From the NCBI RefSeq assembly GCF_000014805.1, contig NC_008570.1, forward strand, positions 3,353,001-3,417,000: a stretch of DNA of 64,000 bases. The letters run 5' to 3'. Position 1 is the stretch's first letter. Each line of letters begins with the position of its first letter. Of this stretch, positions 19,836 to 28,679 are shown in pieces. Under the pieces are notes generated by a model. It saw nothing but the letters and a program-made list of their open reading frames with translations, was not told the DNA's origin and searched no databases. The DNA is from Aeromonas hydrophila subsp. hydrophila ATCC 7966. Its GTDB lineage: Bacteria; Pseudomonadota; Gammaproteobacteria; Enterobacterales; Aeromonadaceae. Made by a program: the position numbers and the translations under genes.

Positions 19836-20320
19836 CCGATATTCCTGCCCTGTCGACCGCTCTGGTCTACCGATTAAATGACCAGCTCACTCTTTTTCCA
19901 TGCAAAGTACGCTGACATTCGGATCCGGCAGGAATTAATAATATGTTGGCTCAGGTATTACCACCTGTACGCCGCAGACCAGCAGTCTGCCCCCGGTCAG
20001 GGTGGATAACCACGCAGTAAAATCCGGCGGGTTGCGGAGCAAAAAAGAGATACGCCCTGCGACTGACTTAATGCTTTTCCCATTGCCACATCGTCAGCCA
20101 GCTAATACCTGACGGGCTATATGAGTCCAGATATGGCTGACATTCCGATGATCGCGTGACAGCAAAAACGCGTACAGGGAGCCATCGGTACGATCATTTC
20201 CAATTAATCATTCCATCATGGGGCGACCAATTGACGTGCAGAGCACCGGTCTGAATGCGACACAAGAAGGTCGTATCAGGGGAGTTGGGGAATTGACAGA
20301 AGATATTTTTGGTGAGCACA
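19836..20320. other. Intergenic region, no gene recognised
   Basis: These 485 bp lie between two convergent terminators. I find no coding frame, repeat or operator. Base composition is somewhat more AT-rich than the flanking genes. Confidence 0.45.
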
Positions 20321-20350
20321 AATAATAATGCCGCCTCATGGGCGGCATCA
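20321..20350 (-). terminator. Rho-independent terminator of hns
   Basis: An 8-bp stem (ATGCCGCC/GGCGGCAT) is followed on the minus strand by TATTATTT. It lies 21 bp beyond the hns stop. Confidence 0.75.
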
Positions 20351-20370
20351 TTCATGACTGATCCCGTGGA

Positions 20371-20781
20371 TCAGATCAGGAAATCATTCAGATCCTTGCC
20401 CAGTGCCACTTGTTCGGCAATGGCTTTCGGCATGCGGCCCTGACCGGTCCAGGTTTTCTCCTGGCCATCTTCCTGGTACTTGTACTTGGCAGGACGCGGG
20501 GCGCGCTTGCTCTTGGTCGCACCAGCAGTGGCAGCCGGGGCGGCGGCGCTGTTCAGCAGCTCACGGGGATCGATACCGGCCTGCTGCAGCATTTCAGTGA
20601 ACTCGCTCAGCTTGCGCTGACGCTCTTCCTGTTCGGCACGCTCTTGTTCAACAGACTCGGCACGCTCGTTATATACCAGCTCGAACTTTTCTTTTGCTTC
20701 TTGCAGCTGTTCAAACGGCAATTCACGGATGGCAGCGCGCAGGCTGCGAATGTTCAGCAGAACTTTCAGAAACTCGTTCAT
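20371..20781 (-). CDS. hns: Nucleoid-associated protein H-NS
   Basis: H-NS binds and bridges AT-rich DNA and silences acquired genes. The 136-residue protein has the N-terminal coiled-coil oligomerisation domain (about 1-65, rich in Glu, Gln and Arg). A flexible Ala/Thr/Lys linker follows at about 78-95. The C-terminal DNA-binding domain has the conserved loop [12 protein letters not shown] at about residues 111-122. The start [17 protein letters not shown] is typical. It is monocistronic, with a terminator after it and a long AT-rich upstream region that H-NS itself might bind. Confidence 0.96.
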   Translation of the reverse strand: MNEFLKVLLNIRSLRAAIRELPFEQLQEAKEKFELVYNERAESVEQERAEQEERQRKLSEFTEMLQQAGIDPRELLNSAAAPAATAGATKSKRAPRPAKYKYQEDGQEKTWTGQGRMPKAIAEQVALGKDLNDFLI

Positions 20782-21197
20782 TACTTCCTCACAGAATTAT
20801 TTTTGTTTGTCACAGGGATAACACAGCTTGAGAATAGCACGGCTGTTTGATGACAACATAATGATTTTATAGCCGCTGTCACTTTCTTAACAAAAAAGTG
20901 CGGCTGAATATACCGCTGACTTTATTCAGCCATTACCCATTACGTCACACCAGCTCATCTTTTGCCATGCAATTCCCCATACCGGGTATGGCAAATAGCG
21001 CAGATGTACCCCGTTATATTTTCCATCACAGTTGCGACCGCTATTTTTACAATTGGCCACGGTTGTTAAAACCTGACTCACCCACATGAGACTCAAGGTA
21101 GACGATTGACACTATATATTACCGGCAGCATCCGCTCGTTACTGCCGGCAATGCAGCTCTGCAACCATGATCTGATCAGTCGCAGGGCGCTGGCGCC
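20782..21197. other. AT-rich region upstream of hns, no gene recognised
   Basis: These 416 bp hold the hns promoter region and the 3' flank of the acetyltransferase gene. A 7-bp inverted repeat (CCGGCAG/CTGCCGG) near 21122-21148 is the only structure I see. No coding sequence is supported. Confidence 0.4.
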
Positions 21198-21620
21198 CTA
21201 TTCCAGGATCAACCGCCGCCAGGGGCCGGTGATCTCGCAGTGGCCGGTTTCTGCCGTATTCTGCCACCCCAGCCGATGATAAAAGGCCAGCGCCGCCGTG
21301 TTGTGGGTCGCCACCTTGAGCGAGGCGGGCTTTTGAAAAGAGGCCAACCCGTGACTCAGCAGGGCCCGCCCTACCCCCTGCCCATGCCAGTCGGCCGAGA
21401 CATAGAGATGGTGAACGAAGCTTTCATCTCCCCAGATGGAGACAAACCCGCAAGGCGCTCCCCCCTGCTCGGCTACCCAGATCTGCTCGCCCCGGGTCTG
21501 CTCGTCAAAATCTTCCAACCGAAAATGCGCGGGATCGACCCAGTGAAACGTCTGCCGCCGCCCTTTGAGAAACAGCTGCGCCAGCTGGGGAATATCCGTC
21601 TCTTGCATGACTCTGATCAT
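21198..21620 (-). CDS. GNAT family N-acetyltransferase
   Basis: This small acetyl-CoA-dependent acetyltransferase is 140 residues long. The GNAT fold is visible: the N-terminal IRVMQETDIPQLAQLF, the strand FVHHLYVSADWHGQGVGRALL with the acetyl-CoA-binding Q/R-x-x-G-x-G/A loop (HGQGVG), and the C-terminal NTAALAFYHRLGW. The start at 21620 follows AAGGA at 7 bases. The substrate is unknown. It is divergent from the SRPBCC gene. Confidence 0.88.
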   Translation of the reverse strand: MIRVMQETDIPQLAQLFLKGRRQTFHWVDPAHFRLEDFDEQTRGEQIWVAEQGGAPCGFVSIWGDESFVHHLYVSADWHGQGVGRALLSHGLASFQKPASLKVATHNTAALAFYHRLGWQNTAETGHCEITGPWRRLILE

Positions 21621-21806
21621 CAAAGCGTCCTTGTCATTGTGACTGCCTGACCCCACTCTCGATGGAACACAGGCACCATGTCAAATCGCACGGGCATAAT
21701 AGTCTCTCGGCGATGGCAGGGGTGTGACACACCTCTGTCCATTTCATAAGCCATGGGACTATACTGCCTGAGTCCCATGTATGGATGGTTTGAGGCTCGC
21801 TGATTT

Positions 21807-22307
21807 ATGGATAACAAGCAGATAGAAGGCAACATCTTTGTTCCGGCCCATATCGACGATGTCTGGCGCGCCTGGACAACCGAGAGTGGCCTGCGCAGTT
21901 TTCTGGCGCCGGAGTGCCTGATGGTGCCCGAACCGAATGGTCCCTTCGAAATCTATTTCAGACCCGATGCCCCGCTGGGTGAACGTGGCAGCGAAGGTTG
22001 CCGGGTGATGGCCGTCATGCCCCACGACCTGCTCAGCTTCAGCTGGAATTTCCCGCCCTCCCTGCCCCACATCCGCCTGCAAAAAACCCAGGTCAGCCTG
22101 CGGTTCGTTCCGGAAGGCCAGGGCACCCGGCTCTACTTTCTGCAAACCGGCTGGGCCAACGACCCGGACTGGGATCAGGGCTACGCCTATTTTCGCGAAG
22201 AGTGGCTGGAAACCAGCCTGCCGCGCCTGCAATACCGCTTTACCCACGGCCCCATCGACTGGAACAACCCGCCGGACAAGCAGCAACTGAAATCCCTGGC
22301 TCAATAA
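21807..22307 (+). CDS. SRPBCC (START/Bet v1-like, AHSA1-type) family protein
   Basis: This 166-residue cytoplasmic protein starts IEGNIFVPAHIDDVWRAWTTESGLRSFLAP, the standard beginning of the AHSA1/SRPBCC fold with its hydrophobic ligand pocket. Conserved segments include GPFEIYF and LSFSWNFPPSLP. The ligand or function is unknown. It ends in a bidirectional terminator shared with the convergent DUF805 gene. Confidence 0.82.
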   Translation: MDNKQIEGNIFVPAHIDDVWRAWTTESGLRSFLAPECLMVPEPNGPFEIYFRPDAPLGERGSEGCRVMAVMPHDLLSFSWNFPPSLPHIRLQKTQVSLRFVPEGQGTRLYFLQTGWANDPDWDQGYAYFREEWLETSLPRLQYRFTHGPIDWNNPPDKQQLKSLAQ

Positions 22308-22317
22308 GAGCCCATAT

Positions 22318-22353
22318 AAAGAAGAACACCGCCAACTGGCGGTGTTCTTCTTT
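22318..22353. terminator. Bidirectional terminator
   Basis: A 16-bp perfect stem (AAAGAAGAACACCGCC with its complement) around the loop AACT lies between two convergent genes. It has A/T tracts at both bases, so it can serve both strands. Confidence 0.9.
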
Positions 22354-22376
22354 ATGCAAGGTTGGTGCAGACGGGC

Positions 22377-22718
22377 TCACAACAGGGCGGCACCGTAGCG
22401 GTTGGGCAGAGTCGAGCCTTTTTGCAGCTTGAAGAAGAGCAGGATCAGGAAACCCAGCACCGGAATGGCCCCCACCAGCAGATACCAGCCGGTGCGATTG
22501 GTGTCGTGCAAGCGGCGTACCCCCAGCGCCACGGTCGGGATCAGCGTCAGCAAGCCATATACACCCAAGGGATAATTGAGCTGCTCAGGAGCGTTGAACG
22601 CCAGCGACAGGGCAACGCATATCACGGTATTGATCAGCAGGAACATGAAATATTCTTGGCGGGATGCCCGCCCGCTGAAATTGAAATAGTTTTTAAACGC
22701 ATTGAAATACCAGTTCAT
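22377..22718 (-). CDS. DUF805 family inner membrane protein
   Basis: This 113-residue small membrane protein begins MNWYFNAFKNYFNFSGRASRQEYFMF, the characteristic DUF805 opening. Three hydrophobic segments follow (about 25-45, 50-65, 80-98) and the conserved VRRLHDTNRTGWYLL. The family (E. coli YhaH/YhaI) has no firm function. It is a single gene, convergent with the SRPBCC gene. Confidence 0.9.
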   Translation of the reverse strand: MNWYFNAFKNYFNFSGRASRQEYFMFLLINTVICVALSLAFNAPEQLNYPLGVYGLLTLIPTVALGVRRLHDTNRTGWYLLVGAIPVLGFLILLFFKLQKGSTLPNRYGAALL

Positions 22719-22852
22719 AATTTACCTCTTGGCATTGCCAGATAGCTGATGGGTTGAAGGGTAATCTTCTCTTACAGTTATTGTTCAATATTCTAGTCAA
22801 AGCGAGTCACTTGAAAATATATTGATGAGCTGCTATCCGGCAATACAATAAA

Positions 22853-23041
22853 CATTATTAAAAACTATTAACGGGCAACCTCGCATTGCACACTGGTTAC
22901 CAATACTGCACCAGCCCTCCACTGCCCGCAGCCGGCTGGCCAGCAGCGCCTGACACGGCAGCACCGCCAGACTTGGTGCTGCAATGGAACAACATGTGCA
23001 TAACCCATTGATTTTATGCACTTTAATAGTTTTTAATAATG
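22853..23041. repeat. 189-bp segment bounded by 19-bp perfect inverted repeats
   Basis: CATTATTAAAAACTATTAA at 22853-22871 is the exact reverse complement of 23023-23041. The 151 bp between are mostly GC-rich and have no open frame of note. No target-site duplication is evident. It could be a small MITE-like element or a long-range hairpin, and its right end touches a decayed gene. Confidence 0.6.
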
Positions 23042-23042
23042 A

Positions 23043-23429
23043 TCTTTCGTTGGCGTTCGACTGGACCGGGCAGTTACTCTGCAGGCCACAACATCAGGTT
23101 ATAACCCCTTCAGGCTCACAGGGTTTAAATATGCGTACACATTTGGTATTGATGATCCCATCAAGCCTTCCCAGCACCCGCTGCCAGAATATAAAGAGTC
23201 ATAATGCGCTTGTTGGCACCACTGATTCGAGGCTGCCAGCGCCCTCGATTATTACTCTGGCCATCATCGTAAAAATAAAATAAATGATGACAACAACAGT
23301 GCATTCAATCGCAATGAATTAAATGGTGAACAAGAAACTGAAACTACTGCCACACTGGCTGAATATGTATTTCAGCTGGTCGATGGTTGGCAAAACGAGC
23401 ATGGCAAGCACGCCTTTTTTACCGTCTGA
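23043..23429 (+). pseudogene. Decayed protein-coding remnant
   Basis: One reading frame of 128 codons with protein-like composition runs from 23043 to a TGA at 23427-23429. It is broken by two in-frame stops (TAA near 23202, TGA near 23220) and has no start codon. The upstream piece reads SGYNPFRLTGFKYAYTFG; the downstream piece includes NELNGEQETETTATLAEYVF and ends DGWQNEHGKHAFFTV. I do not recognise the family. The uninterrupted last 70 codons could occur by chance in an AT-rich stretch, hence moderate confidence. Confidence 0.42.
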
Positions 23430-23675
23430 CACCTTCTTCGCGTGTCTCTTCAGTGGTGCTGGCACCTTGCTCGGCATGTATGTAGTCCATTGAGCAGCAC
23501 CATCCTGCCACGGGGCGAGCGCTTGTTCATCCAGTGCCTGTCCCCTGCCTCTCACACTCGTGGGGAGCCAGCCTCTGCGACTCCCATCTATCCCTTGACA
23601 AGGGGTGGCGCCCCCGTCAGATTTCACTCTCTACCTATTAATAAGCAACATCATCTGCGAGACGATCACCGCGCC

Positions 23676-24380
23676 ATGGATCCGGATCACGCCCCTCACC
23701 TGCATGCCTTCGGTCGCTTTGTTCTGGATTCGAAACAGCTCACCCTGACCCGCTCCCATGATGGGAACCCAACCAGCGTGCGTGTGTCTGCCGCGGAGGC
23801 ACGACTGCTGCACTTCTTCCTGACCCATGCCGGCAGCCTGCACAGCAAGGAGACCCTGCTCGCCATCGGTTGGGACGGACGACCGGTGAGTGCCAGCTCT
23901 CTGCCCGTGGCCATTGCCAACTTGCGCCGCTATCTGGATACCCCGGAGCAGGAGGCGGTGATCCGCACCTTGCCCCGCCAGGGCTATCTGTTGATGTTGT
24001 CGCCCGCCGCCATGCAAGCCATCCCCACAGCCAGCACACCCTCCCTGAGCGAACCTGCTGCCGACCCAGCGCCGTTGCCGGAGGCGGGCGAGCCTGTCGC
24101 CACCGAGCCGGTTGCCGCTTCCCGGGATGCCGTGCCCATCCCTTTGCCACGCTGGCAACAACGGCTGCTGCTCGGGGTGATGGGGCTGTTTCTCACCTTG
24201 CTGCTGCTCACCGGCCTCTACCTGAGCGCAACCTGGGTCTCGGTGCGCTGCGAGCCGGCCGGTCAGGGCACCCTCTGCCGAACCCAGAAAGCGGCATCCC
24301 ATCTGCCCACTCCGGCTGCCGGCGAGATCTGGCTGATGGTCGGGGAAGATCAGGCCAAATTCGAGGAGAAGAAGCCATGA
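23676..24380 (+). CDS. ToxR/CadC-like transmembrane transcriptional regulator
   Basis: This 234-residue inner membrane regulator has a cytoplasmic winged-helix DNA-binding domain (about 8-108) of the OmpR/ToxR type. Visible features are FGRFVLDSKQLTLTR, the recognition region SLPVAIANLRRYLD and the wing RTLPRQGYLLM. A Pro/Ala-rich linker (about 110-155) follows. A single membrane helix lies at about 164-188 (LLLGVMGLFLTLLLLTGLYL), and a short periplasmic tail has two cysteines. Start at 23676 (MDPDHAPHLHAFGRF). The stop overlaps the next gene's ATG. Pairing with a small membrane partner resembles ToxR-ToxS, TcpP-TcpH or MarT-FidL; targets are unknown. Confidence 0.83.
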   Translation: MDPDHAPHLHAFGRFVLDSKQLTLTRSHDGNPTSVRVSAAEARLLHFFLTHAGSLHSKETLLAIGWDGRPVSASSLPVAIANLRRYLDTPEQEAVIRTLPRQGYLLMLSPAAMQAIPTASTPSLSEPAADPAPLPEAGEPVATEPVAASRDAVPIPLPRWQQRLLLGVMGLFLTLLLLTGLYLSATWVSVRCEPAGQGTLCRTQKAASHLPTPAAGEIWLMVGEDQAKFEEKKP

Positions 24381-24856
24381 GACGCGCCGCTCTGATCCGC
24401 CTGCTCTTCGGGCTCAGCGCTACCGGCATGGTGCTGGTGGGCCTGGTGTTCATCAACAGCCTGGGCTGCAACTACGAGATGCACCTCTCCTCCAAGGAGG
24501 CGGATTACTACGCCGTCTGCCGGGCGGGGAAGTTCACCGTCATCGAGCGCGACCGCTACACCAAGGCGAAGTGGATGGTGAGCGCCTATCAGGCGGTGCT
24601 CGGCAACCAGCTCATCTTTCTGGTGACGGATCGCACCCTCATCGAGCGACCCGACAAGCAATCGGCGCTGAGCGACATCAATCAGGTGGAGGGCACCTTC
24701 AGCATGCCCCTCAACTACGGTTGGCAGATGATCACGCCAGAGCAGATCGCCATCTTCCAGCACTCCCCCCACCCCGAGCTATTGCAGGGCCACTTTGAGG
24801 GCTGGCTCGACTTCTACCACAGGTTCTGGCCGGCCACCCCGCTACGGGCGCAGTAA
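24377..24856 (+). CDS. ToxS/FidL-like small membrane effector protein
   Basis: This 159-residue protein has one N-terminal membrane segment (LLFGLSATGMVLVGLVFINSL) and a periplasmic domain of about 125 residues with two cysteines (GCNYEM, VCRAGKF). Its ATG overlaps the regulator's stop codon, so the two are translationally coupled. By position, size and topology it matches the ToxS/TcpH/FidL class that protects or tunes its partner's periplasmic part. Sequence recognition is weak and the assignment rests mainly on context. Confidence 0.62.
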   Translation: MRRAALIRLLFGLSATGMVLVGLVFINSLGCNYEMHLSSKEADYYAVCRAGKFTVIERDRYTKAKWMVSAYQAVLGNQLIFLVTDRTLIERPDKQSALSDINQVEGTFSMPLNYGWQMITPEQIAIFQHSPHPELLQGHFEGWLDFYHRFWPATPLRAQ

Positions 24857-24894
24857 CCACTGACTCGCAGCCTGTGCTCACAGGCAACTTAGCC

Positions 24895-24930
24895 GCAAAA
24901 CAACAAGGCCACCCAGGGGTGGCCTTGTTG
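24895..24930 (-). terminator. Terminator of puuB (possibly bidirectional)
   Basis: A 13-bp perfect stem (CAACAAGGCCACC with 24918-24930) and a 4-base loop are followed on the minus strand by TTTT. It lies between the convergent puuB and the ToxS-like gene. Confidence 0.82.
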
Positions 24931-24951
24931 CTACTATGGACTGCCTGGCAA

Positions 24952-26229
24952 TCACACCCCCAGCCGGTCGCGCAGGGTGTACCAGGCGGCGCCGGCGGCG
25001 GTGAAGGGGATGCGGAACAGGCGGCCACCCGGGAAGGGGTAGTGCGGCAGTTTGGCGAACGCATCGAAGCGCTCAGCCTGACCGCTCAACACCTCGGAGA
25101 GCAGCTTGCCCGCCAGATGGGTACAGGTGACGCCATGGCCGCTGTAGCCCTGCATGTAGTAGATGTTGGAGCCGATACGGCCAAACTGTGGCAGACGCGA
25201 CAGGGTGAGCAGGAAGTTGCCGGTCCAGGTGTACTCCACCTTGACGTCCGCCAGTTGCGGGAAGGTTTTCAGCATCTTGGGGATGATCAGCCGTTCGATG
25301 TCCGCCGGATCCCGCGCCCCATAGACCACGCCACCGCCATAGATCAGCCGGTGATCACCGGAGGTACGGTAGTAGTCGAGCAGGTAGTTGCAATCTTCCA
25401 GGCAGTAGTTTTGCGGCAGCAGCGAGCGGGCCCGCTCCTCTCCCAGCACCTCGGTGGCGATCACCTGGGTGCCGCAGGGCATGCTCTTGCCGGCGAGCTC
25501 AGGCACCAGATTGCCAAGATAGGCGTTGCCGGCCACCACCACGAAGCGCGCCTTCACCGCCCCCTTGGCGGTCTTGACCAGCGCAGGCGTGCCCGGGGTG
25601 ATGCTGATGACGGCGGATTGCTCAAAGATCTTGCCCCCCTGCAAGCGGATGGCCTCCGCCTCACCCAGCGCCAGGTTGAGGGGGTGGATGTGGCCGCCGC
25701 TCTTGTCGAGCAGGGCGCCGACGTAGCGATCGCTCGCCACCACCTCGCGCACGCCGTCGGCATCTAGCAGCTCCAGCTTGTCGTTGCCCCACTTCTCCCA
25801 GCGCGCCTTCTGCGCCTTGAGCTCGTGCAGCTGCTTCTCGGTCTCGGCGGCGAACACCCCGCCCTCCTGCAGATCACACTGGATGTTGTAGCGCTTGATC
25901 CGCTCGCGGATGATCTGGCCCCCCTCAAACAGCATGGAACCGAGCAGCCTGGCCTGATCCGGCGGGCAGTTCGCTTCTATGGTGTCGATATCGCGGCTGT
26001 AGGAGTTGACGATCTGGCCACCGTTGCGACCGCTGGCGCCAAAACCCACCCGGGCCGCCTCCAGCACCACCACCGAATAGCCCTTTTCCACCAGGTGCAG
26101 CGCGCTGGAGAGGCCGGTATAACCCGCCCCGATGACGCAGACGTCGCACTCCAGCTGTTCGGTCAGCGTCGGATAGGGCGCGTGTTTGTTGGCACTGGCT
26201 GCGTAGTAACTGTTTACATGTTCGGTCAT
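24952..26229 (-). CDS. puuB: FAD-dependent oxidoreductase, PuuB (gamma-glutamylputrescine oxidase) type
   Basis: This 425-residue flavoprotein of the DAO family starts MTEHVNSYYAASANKHAPYP. The dinucleotide-binding motif is VCVIGAGYTGLSSALHLVEKG, followed by the flavin loop GFGASGRNGGQIVNSYS, and near the end MQGYSGHGVTCTHLAGKLL. Size and sequence match E. coli PuuB (about 426 residues), which oxidises gamma-glutamylputrescine to the aldehyde. It lies 51 bp downstream of puuR, probably in one operon. Neither PuuA (glutamylation) nor PuuD (hydrolysis) is encoded nearby, so the true substrate may differ or those genes lie elsewhere. Confidence 0.88.
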   Translation of the reverse strand: MTEHVNSYYAASANKHAPYPTLTEQLECDVCVIGAGYTGLSSALHLVEKGYSVVVLEAARVGFGASGRNGGQIVNSYSRDIDTIEANCPPDQARLLGSMLFEGGQIIRERIKRYNIQCDLQEGGVFAAETEKQLHELKAQKARWEKWGNDKLELLDADGVREVVASDRYVGALLDKSGGHIHPLNLALGEAEAIRLQGGKIFEQSAVISITPGTPALVKTAKGAVKARFVVVAGNAYLGNLVPELAGKSMPCGTQVIATEVLGEERARSLLPQNYCLEDCNYLLDYYRTSGDHRLIYGGGVVYGARDPADIERLIIPKMLKTFPQLADVKVEYTWTGNFLLTLSRLPQFGRIGSNIYYMQGYSGHGVTCTHLAGKLLSEVLSGQAERFDAFAKLPHYPFPGGRLFRIPFTAAGAAWYTLRDRLGV

Positions 26230-26280
26230 GATCCCTGTTTCCTTACCGGTTCTTTTCCCAAACGAGACGATGTCTCGGCA

Positions 26281-26892
26281 CTAGAAGTTGGCCGGGGTGT
26301 GGGCGCTGACGATGCGGCAGACCTGCCCCGACGGATTGCTGAAACTGTGGGGCTCGCCCGTGTCGATCACGTAGCTGTCCCCGGCGCTGAGTGGATAGGC
26401 CTGGCCCGCCACCGTCAGGATCACCGATCCCTCCAGCACGGTGCCCACCTCCTCCCCCAGATGCGTGACCTGGCCGCCGGTGTCGGTACCGGGGGCGTAA
26501 GTCTCCAGCATGAAGCCGAGCTGGCGGCGGTTGTTGCCGTTGTGCACCAGCTTCATGGAGACCCCCTGGCTGCCCAGCTCGATCAGCTGCTCGGCCTTGA
26601 TCACCACGCTCGGCGTACCGCCCTCCTCTTCCGCGAAGAAGCGCGACAGCGGCAGCTCATAGACACTGAGCAGTTTTTGCAAAGAGGCCACCGAGGGGCT
26701 CACCTTGTCCTGCTCTATCATGCAGATGGCGCCATGGGTCAGCCCGCTCAGCTCGGCGACCCGTCGCTGGGAGAGCCCGAGCCGCCGGCGGGTCGCCGCC
26801 AGACGCTCGCCCATGCTCTGCGCCACGCCCTTGTCCGTCATGGGGTTGTCGGTCATGGACTGCCAGCGCGTCTCGCCCTGTGGTTGCTGCAT
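26281..26892 (-). CDS. puuR: PuuR-type repressor (XRE helix-turn-helix plus cupin)
   Basis: This 203-residue polyamine-responsive regulator has an N-terminal XRE helix-turn-helix (GERLAATRRRLGLSQRRVAE then LTHGAICMIEQDKVSPSVAS). The C-terminal cupin has GSQGVSMKLVHNG, HLGEEVGTVLEG and PHSFSNPSGQVCRI, all characteristic of PuuR. The start at 26892 follows GGGAGG at 7 bases and gives a short N-terminal extension relative to E. coli PuuR; starts at MTDNP or MTDKG a few codons later are possible. It is divergent from gabD and cotranscribed with puuB. Confidence 0.92.
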   Translation of the reverse strand: MQQPQGETRWQSMTDNPMTDKGVAQSMGERLAATRRRLGLSQRRVAELSGLTHGAICMIEQDKVSPSVASLQKLLSVYELPLSRFFAEEEGGTPSVVIKAEQLIELGSQGVSMKLVHNGNNRRQLGFMLETYAPGTDTGGQVTHLGEEVGTVLEGSVILTVAGQAYPLSAGDSYVIDTGEPHSFSNPSGQVCRIVSAHTPANF

Positions 26893-26993
26893 TCGGCCAC
26901 CTCCCTGTGTGCCTGTCAGGTGCCAGCTGGGCACCCGGTTAAAATAGCGAGTCAATCCAACCGGCCTGTTTGTTATCCTGCACAGTGCATACC

Positions 26994-27007
26994 GTTCATT
27001 ATTTTGC
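26994..27007. promoter_or_regulatory. Candidate PuuR operator
   Basis: On the minus strand GCAAAATAATGAAC is close to the E. coli PuuR recognition sequence AAAATATAATGAACA (two bases shorter in the A/T tract). It lies in the puuR-gabD divergent promoter region, where autoregulation and control of gabD would act. Confidence 0.5.
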
Positions 27008-27202
27008 ACACCCTGCACCGCAAAAACCGGTAAAATCGCTCCAACAGCTCCATTTCTAGCATGCGAGACACAGTTTACTCAAATATATTTAACACTTGAA
27101 AAACATTTCAGCTCAATTTATGGTCTTCCTGTGCTTATTATTCTATACGGTGGCGGCACAGGATGAGCCGGCCCCCTGACCCACAATCGAGGCTTGCTAT
27201 CT

Positions 27203-28666
27203 ATGTCAGCATCACAACCCGCACTCTCCCTGATCAAATCCCTTGCCTATATAGATGGCCGCTGGTGTGAAGCCGGCGGCGGACGCCGGTTCGAGGTGCA
27301 CAACCCGGCCACCGGTCAGGTCATTACCCAGGTGCCCGACATGGACGAAGGCGACACCCGCCGCGCCATCGCCGCCGCCCACGCAGCCCAGCCCGGCTGG
27401 GCCGCGCTCACCGCCAAGGAGCGCAGCAACCGGCTCTACGCCTGGTTCGAGCTCATCATGGCCAACCAGGAGGAGCTGGCCCGCATCATGACCTGCGAGC
27501 AGGGCAAGCCGCTGGCCGAGGCCAAGGGGGAAGTGGCCTACGGCGCCAGCTTCATCCAGTGGTTCGCGGAAGAGGGCAAACGCGCCTACGGCCGCACCAT
27601 TCCGGGTTTCTCCAGCGACCGCCGGCTGGCCACCATCAAGCAGCCGGTCGGGGTGGTCGCCGCCATCACCCCCTGGAACTTCCCCATCGCCATGATCACC
27701 CGCAAGGCGGGTCCGGCGCTGGCCGCCGGTTGCACCATCGTCATCAAGCCGGCCGCCGAGACGCCGCTGTGCGCGCTGGCGCTGGCGGCACTGGCGGAGC
27801 AGGCGGGCATCCCGGCCGGGGTCATCAACATCGTCACCAGCCATCAGGCTGCGGCGGTGGGCAACGAGCTGTGCAACAACAAGACGGTGCGCAAGCTCTC
27901 CTTCACCGGCTCCACCCGCATCGGCAAGCTGTTGATGCGCCAGTGCGCCGACACCATGAAGAAGCTGTCGCTGGAGCTCGGCGGCAACGCCCCCTTCATC
28001 GTGTTTGACGACGCCGATCTCGATGCCGCCATCGCCGGCGCACTCGCCTCCAAATACCGCAACGCCGGCCAGACCTGCGTCTGCGCCAACCGCATCCTGG
28101 TACAGGCCGGCATCTACGACGCCTTCGCCGAGAAGCTCACAGCCGCGGTCAAGGCCTTCAAGGTGGGCGACGGCATGAGCGAGGGCACCCAGATAGGCCC
28201 GCTCATCAACCCGGCCGCCGCCAGCAAGGTGGCCGAGCTGGTCAAACAGGCCACCGCCGCCGGCGCCGAGCTGCTGCTGGGGGGCGAAACACACCCCGCC
28301 GGCCCGCTCTTCTTCCAGCCCACCATTCTGGGCAAGGTGGATAAAGCCAACCCCATCCTGCAGGAGGAGATCTTCGGCCCGGTGGCGCCGCTGGTACGCT
28401 TCGAGACCGAAGCAGAGGCCATAGCCCTGGCCAACGACACTCCCTATGGTCTGGCCGCCTACTTCTATGGCCGCGACATCGCCCGCGTCTGGCGGGTGGC
28501 CGAGCAGCTCGAATACGGCATGGTCGGCATCAACGAGGGGATCATCTCGACCGAATTGGCCCCCTTTGGCGGCATCAAGGAGTCGGGCCTGGGCCGTGAA
28601 GGGGCGGCCGAGGGGCTGGAGGAGTACCTCGAGACCAAATACCTCTGCTTCGGCGGCATCCGCTAG
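27203..28666 (+). CDS. gabD: NAD(P)-dependent succinate-semialdehyde dehydrogenase
   Basis: This 487-residue aldehyde dehydrogenase oxidises succinate semialdehyde to succinate. The family motifs are AITPWNFPIAMITRKAGPAL, the cofactor loop FTGSTRIGKLLM, the catalytic glutamate in LELGGNAPF and the catalytic cysteine in NAGQTCVCANR. Sequence similarity to E. coli GabD is strong along the whole length, more so than to PuuC. The ATG at 27203 is preferred; GAGG is somewhat far upstream (about 11 bases), and a TTG lies three codons earlier. It heads the rightward group gabD-gabT-permeases and is divergent from puuR. Confidence 0.93.
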   Translation: MSASQPALSLIKSLAYIDGRWCEAGGGRRFEVHNPATGQVITQVPDMDEGDTRRAIAAAHAAQPGWAALTAKERSNRLYAWFELIMANQEELARIMTCEQGKPLAEAKGEVAYGASFIQWFAEEGKRAYGRTIPGFSSDRRLATIKQPVGVVAAITPWNFPIAMITRKAGPALAAGCTIVIKPAAETPLCALALAALAEQAGIPAGVINIVTSHQAAAVGNELCNNKTVRKLSFTGSTRIGKLLMRQCADTMKKLSLELGGNAPFIVFDDADLDAAIAGALASKYRNAGQTCVCANRILVQAGIYDAFAEKLTAAVKAFKVGDGMSEGTQIGPLINPAAASKVAELVKQATAAGAELLLGGETHPAGPLFFQPTILGKVDKANPILQEEIFGPVAPLVRFETEAEAIALANDTPYGLAAYFYGRDIARVWRVAEQLEYGMVGINEGIISTELAPFGGIKESGLGREGAAEGLEEYLETKYLCFGGIR

Positions 28667-28679
28667 GCCGTCACATCTT

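Noticed and set aside
23320..23630. A minus-strand 102-residue frame upstream of the ToxR-like gene
   Set aside because: Arg/Gly/Ser-rich with no motif or ribosome site, and it overlaps the plus-strand decayed gene that looks more protein-like.
27203..28666. Call as PuuC instead of GabD
   Set aside because: Motif-by-motif similarity to GabD is clearly higher, although the polyamine context made PuuC worth considering.
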